From: Qipengyuania vesicularis
GTDB lineage: Bacteria > Pseudomonadota > Alphaproteobacteria > Sphingomonadales > Sphingomonadaceae
NCBI RefSeq assembly: GCF_019711415.1
Contig: NZ_JAIGNJ010000002.1
Location: forward strand, 1-64,000
Reading direction: 5' to 3'
Length of the DNA: 64,000 nt
The translations under genes and the position numbers were made by a program. Below are positions 46,549-55,900 of the stretch, in pieces; within the stretch, counting starts at the first letter, position 1; the number at the start of each line of letters is the position of its first letter. The notes under the pieces were generated by a model. That model was not told the origin of the DNA, made no database searches, and worked only from the letters and a program-made list of their open reading frames with translations.

Positions 46549-47307
46549 ATGCTCGACGCGACACAGGAAAAGCTGTGCGAGGACAACCCGACGGACTTTT
46601 CGGACCTCAAGGCGCTGACGATCAATTGCACGCTCAAGCCCAGCCCCGAGGGATCGCACACCGACAAGTTGCTTGGCGTGGTCGAGACGATCATGGTCCG
46701 CAACAATGTGGCGCTCGAACAGGTGCGGCTGGTGGATCATCATATCGCGCCGGGGGTCTATCCCGATATGAGGGAGCGCGGCGCGCAGACCGACGATTGG
46801 CCCGAAATCTGGAAGAAGGTCCAGGCGGCCGACATCCTCGTCGTCGGCACACCGATCTGGCTGGGCGAGAAAAGCTCGGTCTGCCAACGCCTGATCGAGC
46901 GGCTCTATGCCCATTCCGGCCAGACGAACGACCGGGGCCAATACGTGTTCTACGGCAAGGTCGGCGGCTGTATCGTCACAGGTAACGAGGACGGCATCAA
47001 GCACGTGGGCATGGGCGTGCTCTATTCACTCCAGCACGTAGGCTACACCATTCCGCCACAGGCCGACGCCGGCTGGATCGGCGAAGCCGGCCCCGGCCCC
47101 AGTTACGGCGATGCCAAGGAGGACGGGAGCGGCTACGTCGGCTTCGACAACGACTTCACCCGCCGCAACACGACTTTCATGACCTGGAACCTGATGCACA
47201 TGGCGCGCATGCTCAAGGACGCAGGCGGCATCCCCGCCCATGGCAATTCGGTCGATTTATGGAACGAGGGCCGCCGCTTGGACGCGCCGAATCCCGAGTA
47301 TCGTTAA
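46549..47307 (+). CDS. Flavodoxin-family NAD(P)H-dependent oxidoreductase
   Basis: A 252-residue protein with the flavodoxin-like fold: [20 protein letters not shown] is the FMN phosphate loop region, and [24 protein letters not shown] the central strand-loop-helix that packs on the flavin. The family includes WrbA- and FMN-reductase-like quinone/azo reductases; the substrate is unknown. It overlaps the stop of the convergent pgk by 4 nt. Confidence 0.82.
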   Translation: MLDATQEKLCEDNPTDFSDLKALTINCTLKPSPEGSHTDKLLGVVETIMVRNNVALEQVRLVDHHIAPGVYPDMRERGAQTDDWPEIWKKVQAADILVVGTPIWLGEKSSVCQRLIERLYAHSGQTNDRGQYVFYGKVGGCIVTGNEDGIKHVGMGVLYSLQHVGYTIPPQADAGWIGEAGPGPSYGDAKEDGSGYVGFDNDFTRRNTTFMTWNLMHMARMLKDAGGIPAHGNSVDLWNEGRRLDAPNPEYR

Positions 47308-48503
47308 ACTGTCAGCGCCGCGACGCCGGGCAACGCCTTGCCTTCCATCCATTCGAGGAAGGCGCCACCAGCGGTCGAGACGAAGGTGAAATCGTCTTTC
47401 ACACCAGCGTGAGCAAGCGCTGCGACAGTATCGCCTCCGCCTGCGACCGAGGTCAACGCGCCAGCTTCTGTCAGCGCAGCCGCCGTTTTGGCGAGCGAGA
47501 CCGTGGCGGCATCGAAGGGTTCGGTCTCGAACGCGCCCATCGGGCCATTCCACACCAGCGTCTTGCAGGTCTTGAGCACATCGCCCAGCGCCTCGACCGC
47601 CTGCGGGCCGACATCGAGGATCATTTCGTCGTCAGCCACCTCGTGGACGTTGCAGGTGCGCAAGCTCGCGGGGTTGGCGGCGAATTCCTTAGCCACCACG
47701 ACGTCGTAGGGCAGGTGGACAATGCACCCTGCGTGGTCGGCCTGGTCCATGATGCGGTTGGCAGTGGCAGTAAGTTCATGCTCGCACAGCGACTTGCCGA
47801 CATCGACCCCGCGTGCGGCGAGGAAGGTGTTGGCCATGCCGCCACCGATGATGAGGTGCTGGACCTTGCCGACGAGGTTCTCGAGCACGTCGAGCTTGGT
47901 CGAGACCTTCGCCCCGCCGACGACTGCGGCAACTGGCTGCTCGGGCGTACCAAGCGCCGCGTCAAGCGCCTTGAGTTCGGCTTCCATCGCCCTGCCCGCA
48001 TAGGCTGGAAGGTGGTGCGCCAGCCCCTCGGTTGAAGCATGAGCGCGGTGTGCGGCGGAGAAGGCGTCATTGACGTAGAAATCGCCATGAGCCGCAATGC
48101 CTTTGGCGAAGTCCGGATCGTTCGCCTCTTCCCCCGGCCAGAAACGGACATTGTCGAGCAGGCCGATATCGCCGTCCGACAGGATGCCAATCGACTGTTC
48201 GACCACCGGGCCCATGACCTCGGGGATAAACATGATTTCCTTGCCAAGAACCTCTTCGACATCGCCCTGCACGAAACTGGTCGACATGGTCGAATGCCGC
48301 ATTCCCTTGGGGCGGCCGAAGTGAGCGAGGAGTAAGACCTTGGTGCCCTTTTCCGCGAGTTCGAGGATGGTGGGTTTCACCGCCTCGACCCGGGTGACGT
48401 CGGTGGCCGAACCGTCCTTCATCGGGAGGTTCAGATCGACGCGCACCAGCGCGACCTTGCCTTTGATGTCACCAAGATCGTCCAGGGTCTTAAAGCTGCT
48501 CAT
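47304..48503 (-). CDS. pgk: Phosphoglycerate kinase
   Basis: Glycolytic kinase of 399 residues producing ATP from 1,3-bisphosphoglycerate. N-domain motifs are [15 protein letters not shown] and [11 protein letters not shown]; the C-domain has [14 protein letters not shown] and [12 protein letters not shown]. The ATG at 48503 starts the usual [10 protein letters not shown] opening; the longer frame from 48575 overlaps gap. It lies 14 nt downstream of gap and is surely co-transcribed. Confidence 0.96.
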   Translation of the reverse strand: MSSFKTLDDLGDIKGKVALVRVDLNLPMKDGSATDVTRVEAVKPTILELAEKGTKVLLLAHFGRPKGMRHSTMSTSFVQGDVEEVLGKEIMFIPEVMGPVVEQSIGILSDGDIGLLDNVRFWPGEEANDPDFAKGIAAHGDFYVNDAFSAAHRAHASTEGLAHHLPAYAGRAMEAELKALDAALGTPEQPVAAVVGGAKVSTKLDVLENLVGKVQHLIIGGGMANTFLAARGVDVGKSLCEHELTATANRIMDQADHAGCIVHLPYDVVVAKEFAANPASLRTCNVHEVADDEMILDVGPQAVEALGDVLKTCKTLVWNGPMGAFETEPFDAATVSLAKTAAALTEAGALTSVAGGGDTVAALAHAGVKDDFTFVSTAGGAFLEWMEGKALPGVAALTV

Positions 48504-48517
48504 ATCGGTGGCTTTCC

Positions 48518-49525
48518 TTAGAGGAACTTCGCCATCACGCCGGCGGTGTCGATCATGCGGTTCGAGAAGCCCCATTCGTTATCGTACCAGCTAACGACGC
48601 GGCAGAGCTTGCCTTCCATGACGCTGGTCTCGAGGCTGTCGATGGTCGAGCTTGCCGGATAGTGGTTGAAATCGCTGCTGACGAGCGGCTGGTCGGTGTA
48701 ATCGAGCACGCCCTTCATCTTGCCTTCTGCAGCCGCCTTGAGCGCAGCGTTCAGTTCCTCGGCACTGGTGTCGCGGCCCGGAGTGAAGACGAGGTCGACG
48801 AGGCTGACATTCGGCGTCGGAACGCGGACCGAGCTGCCGTCGAGCTTGCCGGCAAGTTCGGGCAGGACGAGGCCGACCGCGCGGGCTGCACCGGTGGTGG
48901 TCGGGATCATGTTCTGCGCGCCGCCGCGGGCACGGCGCATGTCGCCATGCATCTGGTCGAGCATGCGCTGGTCGTTGGTGTAGCTGTGGATCGTGGTCAT
49001 GAAGCCACGCTCGATGCCGACGGTGTCGTGCAGGACCTTCGCCATCGGCGAGAGGCAGTTGGTGGTACAGCTGGCGTTCGAGACGATCACATCGTCGGCG
49101 GTCAGCGTTTCGTGGTTCACACCGTAGACGATCGTAGCCGAGACGTTCTTGGCCGGAGCCGAGATCAGCACGCGCTTGGCGCCAGCCTTGAGGTGCGGTT
49201 CCGCAGCTTCGTGACTCTGGAAGAAGCCGGTGCATTCGAGAACGATGTCAACGCCCTGCTCGCCGTGCGGCAGGTTGCCCGGATCACGCTCGCTGGTCAC
49301 GGCGATCGACTTGCCGTTCACGATGATCGCGTTGTCGCCCACTTCGACGGTGCCGGGGAAGCGGCCGTGCGTGCTGTCGAACTGGAACAGCAGCGCGTTC
49401 GACTTGGTGTCCGCGAGATCATTGATCGAGACGAGGTCGAGATCGTGATCGTCACGCTCGAGAATCGCACGTGCCACGAGGCGTCCGATGCGTCCGAAAC
49501 CGTTGATTGCAACCTTGGTAGCCAT
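48518..49525 (-). CDS. gap: Glyceraldehyde-3-phosphate dehydrogenase
   Basis: Type I GAPDH of 335 residues. The NAD-binding start [14 protein letters not shown] and the active-site [10 protein letters not shown] with Cys153 are present. It lies 27 nt downstream of tkt and 14 nt upstream of pgk on the same strand, forming tkt-gap-pgk. Confidence 0.97.
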   Translation of the reverse strand: MATKVAINGFGRIGRLVARAILERDDHDLDLVSINDLADTKSNALLFQFDSTHGRFPGTVEVGDNAIIVNGKSIAVTSERDPGNLPHGEQGVDIVLECTGFFQSHEAAEPHLKAGAKRVLISAPAKNVSATIVYGVNHETLTADDVIVSNASCTTNCLSPMAKVLHDTVGIERGFMTTIHSYTNDQRMLDQMHGDMRRARGGAQNMIPTTTGAARAVGLVLPELAGKLDGSSVRVPTPNVSLVDLVFTPGRDTSAEELNAALKAAAEGKMKGVLDYTDQPLVSSDFNHYPASSTIDSLETSVMEGKLCRVVSWYDNEWGFSNRMIDTAGVMAKFL

Positions 49526-49552
49526 GCGAAAAGCTCCTGCTTAAGTCCTGAA

Positions 49553-51532
49553 TTACTTGGGCAATTTGCTCATGATTTGCGGCACGATAGCGTCCGCCGT
49601 GAAACCGAATTTCTCGAAGAGTTGCTCTGCCGGAGCAGAGGCACCGAACCGGTCGAGGCCGATGTTGAGGCCATTCTCGCCGGTGTAGCGTTCCCAGCCG
49701 AAGGTCGTGCCGGCCTCGATGCTCACGCGCAGCGTGTCTGCAGGGATCATGTCCGCACGGTAAGCTGCGTCCTGTTCGTCGAACAGCTGGGTGCAGACCA
49801 TGGAAACGACGGCAGCGCCCACGCCCTGCTTCTCTAGCTGCTCGGCACATTCCAGCGCGAGATGCACTTCGCTTCCCGACGCAACCAGCGTGACCTTGCG
49901 CGCATTGCCTGCCTTCTTGAGGCGGTAGGCACCCTTGGAGCACATGTCGGTCTCGTCGGGTGCGTTGCGCACCTGCGGCAATCCCTGGCGGGTTAGCGCG
50001 AGAACCGTCGGGCGATCCTTGCTGCGCAGCGCGATTTCCCAGCACTCGGCAGTCTCGACCGCGTCGGCTGGGCGCATCACAAGCAGGTTCGGGATCATGC
50101 GCAAGGACTGTACGTGTTCGACCGGCTGGTGGGTCGGGCCATCCTCGCCAAGTCCGATGCTGTCATGCGTCATGACATAGATCGCGCGTGTCTGCTGGAG
50201 GGCGGAGAGACGGATCGCCGCGCGGCAATAATCAGTGAAGACGAGGAAGGTCCCGCCATAGGGGATAACGCCGCCATGCAGCGCCATGCCATTCATCGCA
50301 GCGGCCATGCCGAATTCGCGGATGCCGTAATAGATGTAGCGGCCCGAGTGATCGTCGGCCGTGAATGGGCCGATACCGCCCGCCTTGGTGTTGTTCGAAC
50401 CCGTGAGGTCGGCGCTGCCGCCGATCGTGTCGGGAAGCTGCGCGTTGATCTGTGCGAGCGCCATTTCGCTCGCCTTGCGGGTCGCGACCTTGACCGGTTC
50501 CTTCATCAGCGACTGGATATAACCATCGAGGCTGAAATTCTTCGGCAGGTCGCCCGACATGCGGCGCTCGAACTCGGCACGGTTGTCGCTCGCGGCGAGC
50601 CTGTCATTCCATTCGCCATGCGCCTTCGCACCGCTCTCGGCGGTACTGCGCCAATCTGACAGCACCTGCTTGGGAATTTCGAACGGTGCGTGTTCCCACC
50701 CCAGCACATCGCGCGCGGCCGAGATTTCCTCATCGCCCAGCGGCGCGCCGTGGGTGGCGCTGGTGCCCTGCTTGTTGGGCGCGCCCTTGCCGATGACCGT
50801 GCGACAAGCGATCAGCGAGGGGCGCTCGTCCGCCTGCGCTTCATCGAGCGCGCGGCGAATATCCGCAAAATCGTGGCCATCGCAGCTGGTGACGTGCCAG
50901 CCGGTCGCTTCATAGCGGGCCCTGATGTCTTCGCTGGTAGACAGGTCGGTCGAGCCGTCGATCGTGATGTTGTTGTCGTCCCACAGCACATTCATGCGGC
51001 CGAGCTTGAGGTGCCCGGCAAGGCCGATCGCTTCGTGGTTGATGCCTTCCATCAGGCAGCCGTCGCCAGCGATCACCCAGGTCTTGTGGTCGACGAGGTC
51101 GCTACCGAAGTCCGCATTCAGCTTGCGCTCGGCAATCGCCATGCCGACCGCCATCGCCAGACCCTGACCCAGCGGGCCAGTGGTGCATTCGACGCCGTCG
51201 AGCAGGAAGTTCTCCGGATGGCCCGCACAGGGACTACCCAGCTGGCGGAAGTTGCGGATGTCCTCGATCGTCGGCCGCTCGTATCCCGCAAGGTGCAGCA
51301 GGCTGTAGATCAGCATCGAGCCGTGGCCGGCAGACAGCACGAAACGGTCGCGGTCGGCCCAGTCGGGCGCGCTTGGATCGTGCTTGAGATACTCGCTCCA
51401 CAGCACGGTCGCCACATCGGCCATACCCATCGGCATGCCGGGATGCCCCGAATTAGCTGCTTGCACCGCATCCATCGAAAGTGCCCTGATGGCATTGGCC
51501 ATCTGGACCATGCGAGCGGTGTCGAGACTCAT
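49553..51532 (-). CDS. tkt: Transketolase
   Basis: Thiamine-diphosphate enzyme of 659 residues for the non-oxidative pentose phosphate pathway. Motifs include the N-terminal SMDAVQAANSGHPGMPMG, the ThDP/Mg site GDGCLMEGINHEAIGLAGHL, and the C-terminal domain. The ATG at 51532 is chosen because the earlier in-frame start (51679) adds a leader unlike the family. It is the first gene of tkt-gap-pgk, divergent from zapA. Confidence 0.96.
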   Translation of the reverse strand: MSLDTARMVQMANAIRALSMDAVQAANSGHPGMPMGMADVATVLWSEYLKHDPSAPDWADRDRFVLSAGHGSMLIYSLLHLAGYERPTIEDIRNFRQLGSPCAGHPENFLLDGVECTTGPLGQGLAMAVGMAIAERKLNADFGSDLVDHKTWVIAGDGCLMEGINHEAIGLAGHLKLGRMNVLWDDNNITIDGSTDLSTSEDIRARYEATGWHVTSCDGHDFADIRRALDEAQADERPSLIACRTVIGKGAPNKQGTSATHGAPLGDEEISAARDVLGWEHAPFEIPKQVLSDWRSTAESGAKAHGEWNDRLAASDNRAEFERRMSGDLPKNFSLDGYIQSLMKEPVKVATRKASEMALAQINAQLPDTIGGSADLTGSNNTKAGGIGPFTADDHSGRYIYYGIREFGMAAAMNGMALHGGVIPYGGTFLVFTDYCRAAIRLSALQQTRAIYVMTHDSIGLGEDGPTHQPVEHVQSLRMIPNLLVMRPADAVETAECWEIALRSKDRPTVLALTRQGLPQVRNAPDETDMCSKGAYRLKKAGNARKVTLVASGSEVHLALECAEQLEKQGVGAAVVSMVCTQLFDEQDAAYRADMIPADTLRVSIEAGTTFGWERYTGENGLNIGLDRFGASAPAEQLFEKFGFTADAIVPQIMSKLPK

Positions 51533-51710
51533 GGGGTATATTCTCCGGTAAGGCTGGCGATTCGACGCGCGCGCACCCTTCGCGGAGGCGGCCCGGGAGG
51601 TCAAGCCGACTGCCCCGGCGAATTGCCCACCCGTCCAGCTTTCGCAATTTATCAACAGGCTGGCCCAACCCTTTGCCAAGTCAGGCCAATAGGGTTAATT
51701 CCTCGGCTCC

Positions 51711-51893
51711 ATGAGCGAGCAACGCATCTTCGGCGCTATCGACAGGATCGAACGCGCGCTTGCGCGGATCGAAGCGCAGGCCGCGAATCCGCGCGGCGAT
51801 GGAGAGGCGGCAGCGAAGCACGAGGCACTGAAAACCCGCGTCGCTGCCAGCCTGTCGCAACTCGACGAACTGATCGAAAGCCTCGAGAAATGA
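51711..51893 (+). CDS. Small coiled-coil protein in front of zapA
   Basis: A 60-residue protein that is almost entirely heptad-like (IDRIERALARIEAQA, LSQLDELIESLEK), so a short coiled coil is likely. It overlaps zapA by 4 nt (ATGA), which implies translational coupling with that divisome factor. The function is unknown. Confidence 0.7.
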   Translation: MSEQRIFGAIDRIERALARIEAQAANPRGDGEAAAKHEALKTRVAASLSQLDELIESLEK

Positions 51894-52198
51894 GCGAGGT
51901 AAAGCTCCAGGTCGGAGGGCGCGTGCACACGGTCTCGGTGGCGGACGGGCAGGAGGACAGCCTGCGCCACCTCGCCTCCATGGTCGATGCCAAGATCGCC
52001 GGAATGGGCGCCAATGTCTCGAGTAACGAGGCGAAGAATCTCTTGTTTGCGGCCATCCTGCTTGCCGACGAATTGAACGATGCGCAGAAGAAGCTGGCCC
52101 ACCCGCCCGATCCCGGGCTCGATACGGATGCGGTTGCTGACAAGCTCGAACGGCTCGCTACTTCGCTCGAAAACACTGCATCTAGGCTTGAGGGCTGA
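51890..52198 (+). CDS. zapA: Cell division protein ZapA
   Basis: FtsZ-ring stabilising protein of 102 residues. The globular head (VKLQVGGRVHTVSVADGQEDSLRHLASMVDAKI) and the following helix with EAKNLLFAAILLADELNDAQKKL are typical; the C-terminal helix ends the protein. A probable 6S RNA gene follows and then a 5-formyl-THF cyclo-ligase, the gene order seen in many proteobacteria. Confidence 0.9.
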   Translation: MSEVKLQVGGRVHTVSVADGQEDSLRHLASMVDAKIAGMGANVSSNEAKNLLFAAILLADELNDAQKKLAHPPDPGLDTDAVADKLERLATSLENTASRLEG

Positions 52199-52219
52199 CT
52201 GCAGCACGCCTAGATAGGG

Positions 52220-52420
52220 TGCGGCGGGGCTGCCCGGCACGAGCCGCATGAATATCCCTGAGGCTATAAGCAATCCAAGGGAGCTGTCCCTACTGAGTTG
52301 GCGGGTTCGTCCTGGCGATTCGGATATACGGCGCCCACCTGACGTGAAGGCGTCAGAGGATTTTCCGGCAACGACCCATGGTGGTCCCGTCACTTTCTGT
52401 GTTGCGCTGTCGCTGCCTAA
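52220..52420 (+). ncRNA. ssrS: Probable 6S RNA
   Basis: The 277-bp gap between zapA and the 5-formyl-THF cyclo-ligase gene is where 6S RNA lies in many proteobacteria. The stretch is GC-rich, lacks a convincing open frame and can fold: TCCCT (52255-52259) with AGGGA (52278-52282), and CTGACG (52339-52344) with CGTCAG (52351-52356). A TAGATA word at 52211-52216 could be a -10 element. Synteny is the main evidence, the ends are approximate, and the closing stem was not established. Confidence 0.5.
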
Positions 52421-52475
52421 GCGCAGGCTTGTTGAACTATCGTTGGCGCTGCTCGAGCGCATGAGGTTGTAAGGC

Positions 52476-53048
52476 GTGACAAAAGACGAACTCCGCAAGA
52501 AGCTGCGAGCCGCCCGGCGCGATACCGTCACTGCCTTGCCAGAAAGCATGCGCGCGCTGGTCTTCCATCGCCCCCCTGCACCCCTGCTCGAGATGGTGCC
52601 TGAAAGCGCGACCATCGGGCTCTATCGCGCAAATCCCTTCGAAGCCCCTGCTGCATCCTATGCGAAATTCTTCCTCGAACGCGGGCACGAGCTCGCCCTG
52701 CCCCGTTTCGCGAGCCGCAACGCCCCGATGGAGTTCGCGCGCTTCTCCGACCCATTCGATGAGGAAGATCTCGAAGTCGGCCCCTTCGGCTTGCTCCAGC
52801 CATTCGAGGACGCGCCGATCCTGACGCCCGAATTCCTCTTCGTCCCTCTCGTCGGCTTCACCGAAACGGGATTGCGACTGGGTCAGGGTGGCGGGCACTA
52901 CGACCGCTGGCTGGCCGAGCATGATCGCGCTGTGCCGATTGGCCTCGCATGGGACAGCCAACGCGTCGACCTGATGCCCGTCGAAGATCACGACAAGCCC
53001 TTAAAGGCAGTCGTCACCCCCACCCGCTTCTACGGACCTTTCGCATGA
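52476..53048 (+). CDS. 5-formyltetrahydrofolate cyclo-ligase
   Basis: ATP-dependent enzyme of 190 residues converting 5-formyl-THF to methenyl-THF. The N-terminal basic segment KDELRKKLRAARR and the C-terminal FVPLVGFTETGLRLGQGGGHYDRWL, with the substrate loop GQGGGHYDR, are diagnostic. The start is GTG at 52476. It overlaps the DUF2842 gene by 4 nt. Confidence 0.93.
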   Translation: MTKDELRKKLRAARRDTVTALPESMRALVFHRPPAPLLEMVPESATIGLYRANPFEAPAASYAKFFLERGHELALPRFASRNAPMEFARFSDPFDEEDLEVGPFGLLQPFEDAPILTPEFLFVPLVGFTETGLRLGQGGGHYDRWLAEHDRAVPIGLAWDSQRVDLMPVEDHDKPLKAVVTPTRFYGPFA

Positions 53049-53260
53049 GAAACGAACCTACCTGGCGCATCCCGGTCGGCCTTTTGGGGCTGCTGCTAGG
53101 CCTGCTGGTCTACGGCATCGTGATCGCGCGCTACCTGCCCGATCTCATCGGCGAATGGCCCACGCTCGCTCAGACAGTCGTTTATGTAATTCTTGGCCTG
53201 ATCTGGCTTCTGCCACTCGGTCGTTTCCTTAAATGGATGGAGACGGGTAGCTGGCGTTAG
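53045..53260 (+). CDS. DUF2842 family small membrane protein
   Basis: A 71-residue protein with two membrane helices (about 10-28 and 42-60). The opening PTWRIPVGLLGLLLGLLVYG and the end PLGRFLKWMETG match DUF2842, a family of alphaproteobacterial inner-membrane proteins with no known role. Its ATG overlaps the preceding stop (ATGA) and its stop overlaps that of the convergent SRPBCC gene by 4 nt. Confidence 0.8.
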   Translation: MRNEPTWRIPVGLLGLLLGLLVYGIVIARYLPDLIGEWPTLAQTVVYVILGLIWLLPLGRFLKWMETGSWR

Positions 53261-53787
53261 GCGCGGCTTTCGTACTCGCCTTCGAGGGCCATGTGATGAG
53301 GCCAGAAATCGCGAACTGACCGAGCTGACAGGACATCTTCCAACAGGTCGAAATGCGCATGCCATCCGGCCATTGCCCCGATACGAAACTCGCGATTTGC
53401 CAGCTTGCGGTGGACAAGAACCATGTCGGTTCCGCCGCCGCTTGCTTCCGTCAGCTCAATCTCGACCTGGGTTCCCTCGCCATATTCTTCGGGCCAGGTG
53501 AATGCGAGCCGGTGCGGCGGATCGTAGACCAGTACCTCGCCCTCGTAATACGCTTGCTCCTCATCCGCATACTTCTCGGGCGGAGGCGAGTTTGATAGGC
53601 GACGATGGTCGAAGTCGAAGACGATCTTGCCGCCCTTGCGAGGCTCAACATCGCCGCCGCAAAACCAGCGTTCGCGCTTTTTGGGATCGGTCAGGAATTC
53701 CCAGACTCTGGAGACATCTGCCTCGAAATGGCGCCTGAATTCGATCGTGCTGCCATCTACCAATCGCGCATAGTCACTCATCGTCAT
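53257..53787 (-). CDS. SRPBCC/AHSA1-family protein
   Basis: A 176-residue START-like protein of the AHSA1 group: EFRRHFEADVSRVWEFLTDPKKRERWF opens the helix-grip fold, and GWHAHFDLLEDVL ends it. Such proteins bind small hydrophobic ligands and are often encoded next to an ArsR regulator, as here. The start at 53787 overlaps the regulator gene by 14 nt; the Met at 53781 is an alternative with a smaller overlap. Confidence 0.85.
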   Translation of the reverse strand: MTMSDYARLVDGSTIEFRRHFEADVSRVWEFLTDPKKRERWFCGGDVEPRKGGKIVFDFDHRRLSNSPPPEKYADEEQAYYEGEVLVYDPPHRLAFTWPEEYGEGTQVEIELTEASGGGTDMVLVHRKLANREFRIGAMAGWHAHFDLLEDVLSARSVRDFWPHHMALEGEYESRA

Positions 53788-54106
53788 CCTCCTTCAGCGC
53801 CCGATCGAGGGCATCGAGACGGGAATTCCAGAATTCGACGTAGCGCTCGGTCCAGTCGCGGACAGCCAGCAAGCCGGCGGGATCGAGCGTGCATACTCGC
53901 TCGCGCCCCCGCTTGCGGCGGGTGACAAGGCCCGCCTCCTCGAGAATGCCAATATGCTTCGAAACTGCCGCAAGGCTCATATCGAGCGGTTCCGCCAGCA
54001 TGCCGACAGTCTGTTCATTCGCAGACAGACGCTCGACGATGTCACGGCGGGTACCATCGGCCAGTGCGCGGAAGATTGCATCCTTCGACTCGTTATATTC
54101 AACCAT
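53774..54106 (-). CDS. ArsR-family transcriptional regulator
   Basis: A 110-residue winged-helix repressor: IFRALADGTRRDIVERLSANEQTVGMLAEPLDMSLAAVSKHIGILEEAGLV is the DNA-binding core and the rest forms the wing and dimer helix. It lacks the metal-site cysteines of ArsR/SmtB, as usual for the branch paired with SRPBCC proteins. AACC-N4-GGTT palindromes lie over and upstream of its start. Confidence 0.9.
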   Translation of the reverse strand: MVEYNESKDAIFRALADGTRRDIVERLSANEQTVGMLAEPLDMSLAAVSKHIGILEEAGLVTRRKRGRERVCTLDPAGLLAVRDWTERYVEFWNSRLDALDRALKEDDDE

Positions 54107-54152
54107 ACGGTTAAACTACAGTAGAGATCGAGATAGTCAACCCTTTGGTTGA
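54101..54152. promoter_or_regulatory. Two palindromic operator candidates for the ArsR-SRPBCC operon
   Basis: AACC-ATAC-GGTT at 54101-54112 overlaps the regulator start codon, and TCAACC-CTTT-GGTTGA at 54137-54152 lies upstream; their centres are 38 bp apart. Both share AACC-N4-GGTT, so they probably bind the same dimer and give autoregulation. Confidence 0.6.
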
Positions 54153-54428
54153 GTATCGATTGCCGATCACCGTCATTATATGACTGACAGCTGGTTCACG
54201 GATTTGGCGCTGCCGATCCTCGGATTAGAAGCAACAGTTCGATCACTGCCGAAATGCTACTCTAGGGCGATGCAATCGGGCTTCTGCAATGACTGGTCGG
54301 GGCCAAGCGGGATGGTCACTGCAGCGCGAAATCAATCGACCTGAGCGACATAGGGCTCTGCAGAGAACTTCCTCGTCGCAAAATTTGCTCTAAGCTGGAC
54401 TTGCTCTTGAAAGGGAGGAGGCTTGAGC
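54153..54428. other. Non-coding stretch before the amidohydrolase gene
   Basis: No convincing open frame, tRNA or hairpin is seen here. Its right end holds the ribosome site AGGAGG (54416-54421) of the amidohydrolase. It must contain the promoters of both divergent genes, but I could not place -35/-10 boxes with confidence. Confidence 0.5.
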
Positions 54429-55784
54429 GTGCTGTTACGAACATTTCTGGCCTGCGCATGCCTTGTTTCCACTTCATCCGCCGTCGCCCAGCCGACACTG
54501 GTCACCAACATTCATGTTGTCGACGTCGAACTAGGCAAGGTGTCAGATGACCTTTCGCTGGTCGTCGAGAATGGCATCATCCTTCGTATTGTCGACCGTG
54601 AAGTCACGCTCGATCCTCAACAATTCAATGTCATAGATGGAAAGGGAGCCTATGTCCTTCCGGGCCTGATTGACGCCCATACCCATCATTTCGATATCGT
54701 CCCCTACGAGGCATACCTTCGGTATGGTGTCACGACAGTTATCGGCCTTGGCAATAGGACAGGCTCGGAAAATTTCGTCGAGTTTCGCGCCTTGGTCGAG
54801 AAAGGCGAACGGCTTGGCCCAAGGATCTACACCGCCGACAAACTGATGCCTTGGTCCGATGGCTCGCCCATTGCAGAAGAGGCGAAGGAATACGTCAGGT
54901 CCCTGCGGCAAAACGGGTTCGACCTTGTAAAGATAAGCGAGCGTATCGCGCCGGAAACCTTCGACCTGGTCGTGGCCGAAGCAAGAAAAGCGCACTTGCC
55001 GGTTTTCGGGCACATCCCGCGCGACATTCCACTCGAGCGATCGATGGAAGGCCTCGACGTCGTAGCGCATGCTGAGGAGTTCTATTTTGCGCTTGGCCAA
55101 GGACCTGTCGACGACGACTTGCAACAGTTCGATGGCGCGCTGCCCGATTTCGATGCGATACCCACCGCCATTGCACTGATGAAGGCGAACGATGTCGCTT
55201 TGATCCCCAACCTTTCCTATGGCTTTGCAACCCTCCGTTTTTGGGATGATGAGGCAGCTGCCCTATCGGTGCCCGAGGCCCGATTCTGGCCGGAAATTGC
55301 TTTGGGTGCATGGCAGCAGATGAACAGCGCGAGACGCGACCAGGTCGAGAAGCGTATGCTCCGCGAACGGATCAAGAATTTCTACAGCCACGAGCTGACC
55401 CGGCAGGCCTCGGCGGCCGGGATTCTGATCGTCACGGGCACGGACGCTCCGGATCGCCAGATGATACCCGGCATATCCATCCATTCGGAAATCCGGGAGC
55501 TCGTAAAGGCGGGGCTCGACAACCGCGAGGCTATTGCCGCCGCTACATTGGCGGGTGGCGAGTTGATTGCCAAATACGTCGATCCGACTGCTCGCCTCGG
55601 CCGCATTGCCCCAGGCTACGAGGCCGATCTGGTTCTTCTCACCGAAAATCCGCTCGAAGACGTGAGAAACTTGCGGGCCATTTCTGCAATCATGACCGAC
55701 GGCACGCTATACAGCCGAGAGGAATTGGATCAGCTGCAACTGGCCGCCAAGGCCCGAATAGATGCCGAGTATGCCGATCAGTAG
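54429..55784 (+). CDS. Secreted amidohydrolase family protein
   Basis: Metal-dependent hydrolase of 451 residues. A signal peptide ends near SAVAQ (about residue 20). Metal-site motifs are GLIDAHTHHFD, a His in FGHIPRD, VAHAEEF and VTGTDAP. GRIAPGYEADLVLL and the end region match imidazolonepropionase-like amidohydrolases. The GTG at 54429 is chosen because AGGAGG is 7 nt upstream; the TTG at 54423 is too close to it. The natural substrate is unknown. A sugar-type symporter follows 116 nt downstream. Confidence 0.85.
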   Translation: MLLRTFLACACLVSTSSAVAQPTLVTNIHVVDVELGKVSDDLSLVVENGIILRIVDREVTLDPQQFNVIDGKGAYVLPGLIDAHTHHFDIVPYEAYLRYGVTTVIGLGNRTGSENFVEFRALVEKGERLGPRIYTADKLMPWSDGSPIAEEAKEYVRSLRQNGFDLVKISERIAPETFDLVVAEARKAHLPVFGHIPRDIPLERSMEGLDVVAHAEEFYFALGQGPVDDDLQQFDGALPDFDAIPTAIALMKANDVALIPNLSYGFATLRFWDDEAAALSVPEARFWPEIALGAWQQMNSARRDQVEKRMLRERIKNFYSHELTRQASAAGILIVTGTDAPDRQMIPGISIHSEIRELVKAGLDNREAIAAATLAGGELIAKYVDPTARLGRIAPGYEADLVLLTENPLEDVRNLRAISAIMTDGTLYSREELDQLQLAAKARIDAEYADQ

Positions 55785-55900
55785 TTGGCGTTGTCCGTTT
55801 CCTCATTGGGCGAGTTCAAGACGGCGAATGCCGTTTTGCGGCTCGCACACATTGCACTGACGTTGCAGTCGTCCTAGCCGGACATACAAAGGGAGGGGAT

